The notes beneath the pieces were generated by a model. The model saw only the letters and a program-made list of their open reading frames with translations. It was not told the DNA's origin and made no database searches. From PALSA-1336 sp964592725 (GTDB lineage: Bacteria > Patescibacteriota > Doudnabacteria > UBA920): 27,252 bases of DNA. Position 1 is the first letter of the stretch. Each line of letters begins with the position of its first letter. Below, one piece after another: positions 1 through 6,399 of the stretch. A program made the position numbers and the translations under genes. The stretch is from contig CAZQFQ010000019.1 in the NCBI GenBank assembly GCA_964592725.1, forward strand, positions 1 to 27,252. The letters are read 5' to 3'.

Positions 1-636
1 ACCCGGTTAGATGAATCGGTGGAAGCCAAACAGGGCAGGGACGCGCAGCGCTCCGACACAATCAAAAATATTGAAATCGCCCTGGTGAAATATGAAGGCG
101 ACAATAACAGCTACCCCCAGACAAATGATTTTAATGTGATGTATTCCGACGTTAAACTTTATTTAAAGGTGGCAACCGACCCTATAGATCCGATTAACAC
201 AGCCCCTTACGTTTATTCTTACAGCTCCAACGCCAGCGGCACGGATTTTAGCTTGTCTTTTTACAGCGAAGTCGCCGTCCAACCGATTAGCAAAGATGCC
301 GCTGACGCCATAAAAGACGCCAATGATGAGCAAGCCTCAATTTACGACAATCAGAGAGAAACGGATTTGGAAAGCATCCGGACGGCCTTGCTTTTATACT
401 CGCAAAACAACGTTGCCGATACCCAGGATTATGCTTTCCCCACCAAAGACAAATACAAAACCGTCCTGGTTCCCGAATATATTGCCGTAATCCCGGTTGA
501 CCCTAAAACCTCAGCCGATTACGACTACGAAGTTTCCCCGACATTTAATACTTTTACGTTAAAAACCTTGCTGGATAACCCGCCGACGGGAACCACGGGA
601 TATATGTGTAATCAGGATTCTTGTCAAAATTACTAA
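1..636 (+). CDS. Type IV pilin-like protein with duplicated head domain, 5' partial
   Basis: The reading frame is open to the left edge, so the N-terminus, including any prepilin leader and hydrophobic helix, lies outside the window; the in-frame GTG at 19 is probably not the start. The visible part begins with a charged helix containing GRDAQRSDTIKNIEIAL and then NNSYPQ, which matches the helix-to-head junction of CPR pilins such as the one at 1164 (ARDARRVSDITQLQTAL, NGQYP). The pattern occurs twice: RSDTIKNIEIALVKYEGDNN followed by DPIDP and a YVYSY strand, then RETDLESIRTALLLYSQNN followed by PVDPK and a YDYEV strand. This suggests a tandem duplication of the pilin head. The C-terminus carries a close cysteine pair (CNQDSC) that could form a disulfide. 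It is probably a minor pilin or pseudopilin on the cell surface; a non-pilin surface protein with pilin-like modules is the alternative. Confidence 0.6.
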   Translation, partial: TRLDESVEAKQGRDAQRSDTIKNIEIALVKYEGDNNSYPQTNDFNVMYSDVKLYLKVATDPIDPINTAPYVYSYSSNASGTDFSLSFYSEVAVQPISKDAADAIKDANDEQASIYDNQRETDLESIRTALLLYSQNNVADTQDYAFPTKDKYKTVLVPEYIAVIPVDPKTSADYDYEVSPTFNTFTLKTLLDNPPTGTTGYMCNQDSCQNY

Positions 637-639
637 AAA

Positions 640-678
640 CGCGGAATATCGCGGAATTTAACGCGGAAGGACGCGGAA
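640..678. repeat. Short direct repeat, four CGCGGAA units
   Basis: CGCGGAA occurs at 640-646, 650-656, 662-668 and 672-678, spaced 10 to 12 bases, filling the gap between the pilin-like gene and the OB-fold gene. The near-helical spacing could suit a DNA-binding protein, but a decayed repeat element is equally likely. Confidence 0.5.
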
Positions 679-687
679 AACTAAACA

Positions 688-1104
688 ATGAACTTTTTTT
701 CAAAACTATTCCATCGTAAAACTCAAACCTCGGCCAACTTTGACGGAATCATCGCCGCCAAAGTTTTGGAAGTGCAAAAACATCCCAACGCCGACCGGTT
801 GCGGATTGTTAAAGTTGATATCGGCGATAAAATTATTGAACCGATAGTTTGCGGAGCGTTTAATTTTGGAGTCGGCGATGCGGTGGCGCTGGCTTTACCG
901 GGAGCAAAAATCGCGCGGGACATTCATTCTCCGGAGCACAAACCGTTTGTCTTGGAAAAAGCTAAAATCCGCGGCATAGAAAGCCGGGGAATGATTTGCG
1001 CGGCATTTGAACTTGGACTTGCCGATGAACCCGGGGAGGGAATTATAATTTTGAAAACCGATGTAAATCCCGGGAGCAAATTTAAACCTGAAATAATAAA
1101 ATAA
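688..1104 (+). CDS. Stand-alone tRNA-binding OB-fold protein (PheT B2 / EMAPII-like)
   Basis: This 138-residue protein has a short basic N-terminus (MNFFSKLFHRK) followed by one OB-fold tRNA-binding domain over about residues 18-137. The signatures are KVLEVQKHPNADRLRIVKVD, PIVCGAFNFGVGD, KIRGIESRGMICAAFELGL and a final EGIIIL. They match the B2 domain at the N-terminus of bacterial PheT, the MetRS C-terminal domain and EMAPII/Arc1p. No synthetase catalytic motif is present. A PheRS gene that lacks this domain begins 665 bases downstream, with a pilin gene in between. The inferred role is a tRNA-binding partner in trans, possibly for PheRS. A general tRNA chaperone or CsaA-like protein is the alternative. 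The start has no clear ribosome binding site. Confidence 0.75.
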   Translation: MNFFSKLFHRKTQTSANFDGIIAAKVLEVQKHPNADRLRIVKVDIGDKIIEPIVCGAFNFGVGDAVALALPGAKIARDIHSPEHKPFVLEKAKIRGIESRGMICAAFELGLADEPGEGIIILKTDVNPGSKFKPEIIK

Positions 1105-1163
1105 AATATAGATTAACCTTCAGCGCAAGGAAAATTCAATGCTAAAAAATCATAGAGTAAAAG

Positions 1164-1730
1164 ATGCGGCTCAAACCAAATGAAAATCGAATAGGTTTTA
1201 CTTTAATTGAATTGCTGGTTGTTATGGCGATTATCGGTCTTTTGGCCAGCATAGTTTTAGTAGGATTAAATAATGCGAGAGTAAGGGCGAGGGACGCGCG
1301 GAGGGTCTCCGACATTACCCAGCTACAAACTGCCCTCGGATTATATTATAATGATAATGGCCAGTATCCAACCAGTGGCGGCGCTACCAGCCCAAATGGT
1401 GCATGGACTAGCAGTGATGACAACAGTTGGGCGACTCTGCAATCGGCTCTGTCAAATTATATTTCCAAACTGCCCAAAGACCCAAAGCAGGATCCCGCCG
1501 GCTGGGGAAACGGTAACTATGTTTATTCATATTACGCCGATATAGGCGACGCGGGCTGTACAGGATCGTGGTATATAATAGTTTACCAGCTTGAGACGGC
1601 AAACGGGCCTGACCCCGGATTCGCCCCTCCGTGTTCCTACTTTATTGGGGGCGAGGTTTCAAATACTAACAGAATCTACCAGTACGGAGGCAGCGGGTCT
1701 AACACAACCGTAAAAACAGCCGGGGATTAA
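1164..1730 (+). CDS. Type IV pilin / pseudopilin with N-methylation motif
   Basis: This 188-residue prepilin has an 11-residue leader (MRLKPNENRIG) ending in the glycine recognised by prepilin peptidase. The mature N-terminus FTLIELLVVMAIIGLLASIV carries the conserved glutamate at +5 (E16). The helix continues through ARVRARDARRVSDITQLQTAL, followed by YYNDNGQYP and a short beta-rich head. Two cysteines (in AGCTGSW and PPCSYF) could form the C-terminal disulfide loop. The protein would assemble in a type IV pilus or pseudopilus, which CPR cells are thought to use for attachment and DNA uptake. Pilus motor and peptidase genes are not in the window. It lies between the OB-fold gene and PheRS on the same strand, so it may share a transcript with translation genes. 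Confidence 0.88.
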   Translation: MRLKPNENRIGFTLIELLVVMAIIGLLASIVLVGLNNARVRARDARRVSDITQLQTALGLYYNDNGQYPTSGGATSPNGAWTSSDDNSWATLQSALSNYISKLPKDPKQDPAGWGNGNYVYSYYADIGDAGCTGSWYIIVYQLETANGPDPGFAPPCSYFIGGEVSNTNRIYQYGGSGSNTTVKTAGD

Positions 1731-1768
1731 GCATTAATAGCAAATATAGGATAGCGCGGCAAAAATTT

Positions 1769-2911
1769 ATGCCACAAAATATTGTTATTTCAACCGACGA
1801 AGAAAACCGTTTAAAAAAAGAACTGGAAAAACGCACCGACGCGGAAGCCGCGCGAATTAGGCGGTATTTGGCGATGCCGGATTTATCGCGCACCGAAGGC
1901 AGTCCGATTAAGGAAATGGTGCAGAGAATTTTAGCAATCCCGGATTTTCAGAGCCTGGACGTAATTCAAACGCCGGAAATTGTGCCGGCCGACATCAGCT
2001 TCGATTTATTTGACTTTCCTGCCGACCACCCGGCTCGGGGCAAATCTGACACTTACTATGTTGATGACAAAAATATATTACGCACTCATACGACCGTTAT
2101 GTGGTATTATCACATGCTCGACGAGTCTGTGAAAAAAAGAATGGCGGCCGGAGAGCCTGTTGGCGCGTTTAGCTACGGAAAAGTCTACCGTAAAGACGAA
2201 ATTGACCGCCGGCATATGAACGTCTTCCACCAAATTGACGGCTGGTATCTTGCCCCAAAAGAAAAACGGATAATCGGCGAAGAAGATTTAAAAAAGGTTT
2301 TATCGGATATTGCCAAAGCCATTTTTGGGCAGGATGTAAAATACAGATTCAACCCGGACACGTTCCCTTACACGGACCCAAGTTTGGAAATGGAAATCCA
2401 AATGTACGGAAAATGGGTGGAAGGCAACGGCTGTGGAGTAGTCAAAGGAAGCGTCCTTGAAAAATTCGGGATAGACAGCTCGCGCTGGACAGGCTGGGCG
2501 TTTGGTTTCGGTCTGGAAAGGTTGGCAATTTTAAGCATGGACTTGCCGGACATCCGGCTGCTGTGGTCAGCTGATCCGCGCGTGACCAAGCAATTACATC
2601 TTGGCCAAAAATTCGTGGAAGTCAGCAAATACCCGCCGATTACCCGCGATATATCTTTTATCGTTAATGACGATTTTGTGCCAAATAATTATTTTGATTT
2701 AATCCGCGACATCGGCGGCGATTTAGTGGAGCAGGTTGAGCTGCTCGACAAATTTGAGAATGAAAAAAAATTCGGCGCCGGAAAAATTAGCTACACCTAC
2801 CGCGTTGTTTATCGCAGTGCCGACCGGACTTTGAAAACCGATGAAGTAGAACCGTTGCAAAATAAACTTTACGAGCAGACCAAAGAGCAATACAACGCGC
2901 AGTTGAGGTAG
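1769..2911 (+). CDS. Phenylalanyl-tRNA synthetase, mitochondrial-type fused architecture
   Basis: This 380-residue class II synthetase attaches phenylalanine to tRNA-Phe. The catalytic core spans about residues 70-275. It has FPADHPARGKSDTYYV and LRTHTT, motif 2 GKVYRKDEIDRRHMNVFHQ (138-155), NPDTFPYTDPSLEMEI, NGCGVVKGSVL and motif 3 GWAFGFGLERLAIL (242-255). The PDIRLLWSADPR segment closely resembles animal mitochondrial PheRS. Residues 286-380, starting SKYPPITRDISFIV, form a ferredoxin-fold anticodon-binding (FDX-ACB) domain, normally the C-terminus of PheT. Bacterial PheS lacks this domain, and no PheT follows. The layout therefore matches the monomeric mitochondrial enzyme, which has no editing domain. 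The N-terminal 65 residues are charged and helical. Whether a separate PheT exists elsewhere cannot be seen. Confidence 0.9.
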   Translation: MPQNIVISTDEENRLKKELEKRTDAEAARIRRYLAMPDLSRTEGSPIKEMVQRILAIPDFQSLDVIQTPEIVPADISFDLFDFPADHPARGKSDTYYVDDKNILRTHTTVMWYYHMLDESVKKRMAAGEPVGAFSYGKVYRKDEIDRRHMNVFHQIDGWYLAPKEKRIIGEEDLKKVLSDIAKAIFGQDVKYRFNPDTFPYTDPSLEMEIQMYGKWVEGNGCGVVKGSVLEKFGIDSSRWTGWAFGFGLERLAILSMDLPDIRLLWSADPRVTKQLHLGQKFVEVSKYPPITRDISFIVNDDFVPNNYFDLIRDIGGDLVEQVELLDKFENEKKFGAGKISYTYRVVYRSADRTLKTDEVEPLQNKLYEQTKEQYNAQLR

Positions 2912-2920
2912 CGATTTTTA

Positions 2921-3015
2921 TCGGCGTCATTCTGAGCCGGAGTGCATCCGACGGCGAAGAATCTCTATCAAAATAAGAGATCCTTCGTCGGCTGCACTCC
3001 TCAGGATGACGCCGA
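2921..3015. repeat. Palindromic repeat, family A (intergenic copy)
   Basis: The ends pair as TCGGCGTCATTCTGAG (left) with CTCAGGATGACGCCGA (right), one mismatch in 16. Inner arms GAAGAATCTCT and AGAGATCCTTC also pair. The same family occurs at 14281-14367, 19028-19145 (inside a gene) and 24100-24186. It follows the PheRS stop by nine bases, and six T residues come just after it, so it could also act as a terminator. Confidence 0.85.
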
Positions 3016-3073
3016 ATTTTTTGGGTTCTTACAAGCCCGCGTACCTAACAAAATGTTGATAACTTTTCTTTTC

Positions 3074-3101
3074 AATATTCCTTTTAAATAAGAGGAATAT
3101 T
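3074..3101. other. AT-rich hairpin upstream of the small unknown gene
   Basis: AATATTCCTTTT (3074-3085) pairs with AAGAGGAATATT (3090-3101) across a four-base loop, 11 of 12 positions. It sits about 70 bases before the next gene start and is followed by TTTATATTTT. It may be a weak terminator or an operator. Confidence 0.45.
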
Positions 3102-3124
3102 TTATATTTTAGGGCTGGTATTTT

Positions 3125-3166
3125 TGCTAAAATTATGCTAAAATTTAGTTAGAAATTAAGGTAGGG
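3125..3166 (+). promoter_or_regulatory. Tandem -10-like boxes and a Shine-Dalgarno-like site
   Basis: TGCTAAAAT occurs twice, at 3125-3133 and 3136-3144, each an extended -10-like element; no good -35 is visible. AAGGTAGGG at 3158-3166 lies five bases before the ATG at 3172 and is one of the few clear Shine-Dalgarno-like sites in the window. The promoter would serve the small gene and probably gyrB. Confidence 0.4.
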
Positions 3167-3171
3167 ATTCT

Positions 3172-3486
3172 ATGCAAATCCCTGCTTTTGAAAGGATGTT
3201 TATGCCATCCCCGGCGGAAGAATGGGCCAGACAAAGAGAGGCAAGAATTCAAAACGCTATAGGAAAAAATTCAGAGCTGCAAGCTTTTTTCCAATCATTA
3301 AATAATCAATTTTTTGATCAAAAAGCTATTAGTAATTTTGTTGATACTTGGAATGCCCAACATCCGCAATTTTCCAAAGCGGATTTAGACTCATCAGTCC
3401 AAAAAGATTACGAAGCCAAAGGTAACGCGACAATAACTGTATGGGTTAGCGGGAATGGAAAAGTAAGGTTAATGGCAAATTATTAA
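3172..3486 (+). CDS. Small protein of unknown function upstream of gyrB
   Basis: I do not recognise this 104-residue protein. The first 60 residues are helical and polar (PAEEWARQREARIQNAIG, ELQAFFQSLNNQFF). The C-terminal quarter looks like a beta hairpin (ATITVWVSGNGKVRLMANY). There is no signal peptide, membrane segment or cysteine. It has a Shine-Dalgarno-like AAGGTAGGG and its own -10-like boxes, and gyrB begins only 13 bases after its stop, so the two are probably cotranscribed. A link to gyrase is only positional. The length and the defined ribosome binding site argue that it is a real gene. Confidence 0.6.
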   Translation: MQIPAFERMFMPSPAEEWARQREARIQNAIGKNSELQAFFQSLNNQFFDQKAISNFVDTWNAQHPQFSKADLDSSVQKDYEAKGNATITVWVSGNGKVRLMANY

Positions 3487-3499
3487 TCAATTTCAATCA

Positions 3500-5566
3500 A
3501 TGGCAAAAACATCGGACAAAGTGAAAAAATCATCCGGCGGATATACCGCCGAAAATATTACAGTTTTGGAAGGTCTTGAACCGGTAAGAAAACGCCCGGG
3601 AATGTATATTGGGTCAACCAGCGAGAGCGGACTTCATCATTTGGTTTGGGAAGTCGTGGATAACTCTGTGGACGAGGCTATGGGCGGCAATGCCACAAAA
3701 ATCGGCGTGCTGTTGCAAAAAGACGGCGGAGTTATGGTGGTGGACAACGGCAGAGGTATTCCGGTTGATGTACATAAAACTACAAAAAAGTCTGCGTTGG
3801 AAACTGTGTTAACGGTTTTGCACGCTGGCGGAAAATTCGGCGGCGAGGCCAGCGGCTATAAAGTTTCCGGCGGTCTTCATGGCGTCGGCGCGGCTGTGGT
3901 TAACGCACTGTCCACCAATATGATTGCGCAAGTTAAGCGCGACGGCAAAATTTACGAACAAAAATATAAAATCGGCAAACCGCAGGGAGCGGTAAAAGTC
4001 GTGGGCAAAGTGGACAAAGACGACCCGGACCAAACCGGCACCGCCATAACTTTTTATCCCGACGCGAGTATTTTTGAAACCACGGAATTTAAATTTAAAA
4101 CAGTCCTGGAACATTTGCGCAGCCAGGCCTATTTAACCAAGGGTCTGCATTTTATTATCACCGACGAAAGAGTCGGGCTAACCTATCAATATTATTTTGA
4201 AGGCGGAATTTTAAGCTACATTAAACAAATTAACCGCAACAAAAAAGTTAAAAACGTCCCCATCTATATAAATAAAACGGTTGACGATATAATGGTGGAG
4301 TTGGCCATTCAGTATACGGACGATTACGACGAGCGGATTTTGGCTTACGCCAATAACGAGTACAACCCCGAAGGCGGAATGCACGTCACGGGCTTCCGCA
4401 CGGCTTTAACGCGCTCCATAAATAACTACGCCACAAAAAACGGCTACGTTAAAGAGGCGGAAAAACTTACAGGTGAAGATATGCGCGAGGGTTTGGTAGC
4501 CATTATATCCGTAAAACTCCCAAACCCGCAGTTTGAGGGACAGACTAAAGCAAAGCTGGGAAATCCGGAAGTCAGGACCGCGGTGGAAACGGTGGTTAAC
4601 GAATCAATGGAAATTTATTTGGAAGAGCATCCGCAGGAAGCCGGCAAGGTTATAGAAAAAGTTATTTTGGCGGCTAAGGCCAGGATGGCGGCGCGCGCGG
4701 CTCGCGATTCCGTAATCCGCAAAGGAGTTTTGGAAGGTTTGGCATTGCCGGGCAAGCTTGCTGATTGCAGCGAATCGGATCCTACCAAATGTGAAATGTA
4801 TATTGTAGAGGGTGAAAGCGCCGGCGGTACGGCCAAACAGGGGCGCGACAGGCGGTTTCAGGCAATTTTATCGATGAGAGGAAAAATTTTAAACGTGGAA
4901 CGCGCGCGGCTGGACAGAATGCTGGGCAACCAGGAAATAAAAAACATTATTATTGCTTTGGGGGCGGGGATTGGAGATATGTTTGACGTGGCTAAACTGC
5001 GTTATCATCGCATAGTAATAATGACCGATGCCGACGTTGACGGCTCGCACATCCGCACTCTTTTACTAACGCTATTTTATCGCTACTTTCCTGACATTAT
5101 CAAAAACGGCTATGTATATATAGCTCAACCGCCTTTGTTTAAAGTCCAGGTTGGCCGTGATTCCAAATACGCTTTTTCCGAAGACGAACGCGATAAGGTT
5201 TTAAAGGAATTAATTGCTCAGGTCAAAGAAAAAAAATCTGCCAAAGGTACAAAAAAATCAGGTGTAGCGGAGGCCACTGGCCTCCAACCTGATGAGGGCG
5301 AAATATCAACGGTAGAAGAAACCACGGGCGGCAATATTGACGGCATTAAATACGGTATCCAGCGCTACAAAGGTCTTGGGGAAATGAACGCGGAACAACT
5401 CTGGGAAACCACAATGGACCCGACAAATCGAGTGATGCTCCAGGTCAAACTCGGCGACGCCGAAAAAGTTTCCGAAATTTTTGAAGTTCTCATGGGCGAC
5501 GAAGTCGCCCCCCGCAAGCGCTTTATCACAACACACGCCAAGACGGTGAAAAACCTGGATATTTAA
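3500..5566 (+). CDS. gyrB: DNA gyrase subunit B
   Basis: GyrB supplies the ATPase and part of the DNA-cleavage core of gyrase, which adds negative supercoils. This 688-residue copy is complete. The GHKL ATPase has EVVDNSVDEA (51-60), VDNGRGIPVD (81-90) and GGLHGVGAAVVNALS. The transducer follows. The TOPRIM domain has EGESAGG (437-443) and DADVDGSHIRTLL (from 510), with metal ligands E437, D510 and D512. The C-terminal IQRYKGLGEMN and QLWETTMDP are GyrB signatures. Residues about 580-615 form a variable linker coded partly by a hairpin repeat at 5258-5292 (SGVAEATGLQ). The gene follows the small unknown gene by 13 bases; gyrA is not in the window. The start ATG lacks a ribosome binding site but fits the usual N-terminus before YTAENITVLEGLEPVRKRPG. 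Confidence 0.97.
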   Translation: MAKTSDKVKKSSGGYTAENITVLEGLEPVRKRPGMYIGSTSESGLHHLVWEVVDNSVDEAMGGNATKIGVLLQKDGGVMVVDNGRGIPVDVHKTTKKSALETVLTVLHAGGKFGGEASGYKVSGGLHGVGAAVVNALSTNMIAQVKRDGKIYEQKYKIGKPQGAVKVVGKVDKDDPDQTGTAITFYPDASIFETTEFKFKTVLEHLRSQAYLTKGLHFIITDERVGLTYQYYFEGGILSYIKQINRNKKVKNVPIYINKTVDDIMVELAIQYTDDYDERILAYANNEYNPEGGMHVTGFRTALTRSINNYATKNGYVKEAEKLTGEDMREGLVAIISVKLPNPQFEGQTKAKLGNPEVRTAVETVVNESMEIYLEEHPQEAGKVIEKVILAAKARMAARAARDSVIRKGVLEGLALPGKLADCSESDPTKCEMYIVEGESAGGTAKQGRDRRFQAILSMRGKILNVERARLDRMLGNQEIKNIIIALGAGIGDMFDVAKLRYHRIVIMTDADVDGSHIRTLLLTLFYRYFPDIIKNGYVYIAQPPLFKVQVGRDSKYAFSEDERDKVLKELIAQVKEKKSAKGTKKSGVAEATGLQPDEGEISTVEETTGGNIDGIKYGIQRYKGLGEMNAEQLWETTMDPTNRVMLQVKLGDAEKVSEIFEVLMGDEVAPRKRFITTHAKTVKNLDI
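5258..5292. repeat. Hairpin repeat inside gyrB, in frame
   Basis: The outer stem is TCAGGT (5258-5263) with ACCTGA (5287-5292). The inner stem is GGAGGCC (5269-5275) with GGCCTCC (5279-5285) around ACT. It encodes SGVAEATGLQP in a linker between the TOPRIM core and the RYKGLGEMN motif, where GyrB tolerates length change. It looks like a shortened palindromic element of a kind also found between genes. Confidence 0.65.
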
Positions 5567-5579
5567 TTGGCGCTTCTCT

Positions 5580-5633
5580 AGCCGAGGGTAACCCTCGGCT
5601 GAAGAACCACTTATGCCCGAGGGTTACCCTCGG
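5580..5633. repeat. Paired palindrome repeat, family B, copy 1
   Basis: Two 17-bp palindromes, CCGAGGGTAACCCTCGG (5582-5598) and CCGAGGGTTACCCTCGG (5617-5633), are separated by exactly 18 bases. The second is the reverse complement of the first, so the unit can fold as two small hairpins or one long one. It starts 14 bases after the gyrB stop. Confidence 0.9.
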
Positions 5634-5701
5634 ACAAATTGACACAAACACAAATCTCAAGTATCATATACCCAGCTTATTAAATAATTGACGGTTTAAC
5701 T

Positions 5702-5755
5702 GCCGAGGGTAACCCTCGGCGGAAGAATCACTCAAGTCCGAGGGTTACCCTCGGA
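5702..5755. repeat. Paired palindrome repeat, family B, copy 2
   Basis: The same two 17-bp palindromes occur at 5703-5719 and 5738-5754 with the same 18-base spacer, which resembles that of copy 1 (GAAGAA-CACT). The 68 bases between copies 1 and 2 hold no recognisable feature. Confidence 0.9.
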
Positions 5756-5814
5756 CTACACAGCGTTTATCTTCGCGTTGCAGTCTTCGCGTCTAAATTC
5801 GCTTCTATAAAAAA

Positions 5815-6276
5815 ATGTCCAAAAAATATTTACTCACGCAGGAAGGCTTGCAAAAACTGAACGACGAATTAAAGGAACTAATCAACCAAAAACGGCCCGA
5901 AGTTATTGAGCGCATCCGCGAGGCCGCCAGCCACGGCGATTTGTCGGAAAACGCCGATTACGCCCAAGCCCGCGAAGAGCAAAGCTTTATTGAAGGCCGG
6001 GTTTTGGAAATTGAGGACATAATCAAAAACGCGGAAATTATTACCCAAAGCAGCCACGGCAGTACCGTAACCATCGGTTCCACGGTTGCCGTAAAAATCA
6101 ACGGCAATGAAAAAAAATATACCATTGTCGGCAGTAACGAGGCCAATCCCAAAGAAGGTAAAATTTCCAATGAATCTTTAGTCGGCAATGCCCTGTTAGG
6201 CCGCAAAGCCCACGAAAAATTTAAAATCACCGCTCCGGCGGGAGAAATGGATTACGAGATTGTGTCGATTGAATAG
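5815..6276 (+). CDS. greA: Transcript cleavage factor GreA
   Basis: GreA enters the secondary channel of RNA polymerase and stimulates cleavage of backtracked RNA. This 153-residue protein has the full family length: an N-terminal coiled coil (1-75) and a C-terminal FKBP-like globular domain. The coiled-coil tip reads SHGDLSENADY, with the acidic residues D42 and E45 that hold the catalytic magnesium. The C-terminal half has the typical YTIVGSNEANPKEGKISNESLVGNALLG. The upstream gap is filled by two family B repeats and no good promoter is visible. lysS follows from its own promoter. Confidence 0.97.
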   Translation: MSKKYLLTQEGLQKLNDELKELINQKRPEVIERIREAASHGDLSENADYAQAREEQSFIEGRVLEIEDIIKNAEIITQSSHGSTVTIGSTVAVKINGNEKKYTIVGSNEANPKEGKISNESLVGNALLGRKAHEKFKITAPAGEMDYEIVSIE

Positions 6277-6341
6277 GAACAAACGAATTCTCACAAATTA
6301 GAGACGAATTAACACGAATGCGCGGTTTTGCATCCGTGTTT

Positions 6342-6370
6342 TTGTCAAACAGGGCGGTTTTTGTTATAAT
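6342..6370 (+). promoter_or_regulatory. Sigma70-type promoter of lysS
   Basis: TTGTCA (6342-6347), a 17-base spacer and TATAAT (6365-6370). Transcription would start near 6377, giving a leader of about 23 bases before the ATG at 6400, with no Shine-Dalgarno site. Confidence 0.8.
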
Positions 6371-6399
6371 AAAGTCATTAAAATTTCCACAGAAACCTT

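Noticed and set aside
3809..4114. Minus-strand open frame within gyrB
   Set aside because: It lies wholly inside a conserved gene, has no start context and no recognisable domain; it is a shadow frame.
3500..5566. parE instead of gyrB
   Set aside because: The RYKGLGEMN and QLWETTMDP motifs favour GyrB; a genome-wide search would settle it.
5634..5701. Possible tRNA or small RNA between the family B copies
   Set aside because: No cloverleaf pairing or conserved T-loop sequence can be found.
5580..5755. Possible CRISPR array from regularly spaced palindromes
   Set aside because: There are only two units per locus, the spacers within units are similar to each other and not unique, the gap between units differs, and no cas gene is in the window.
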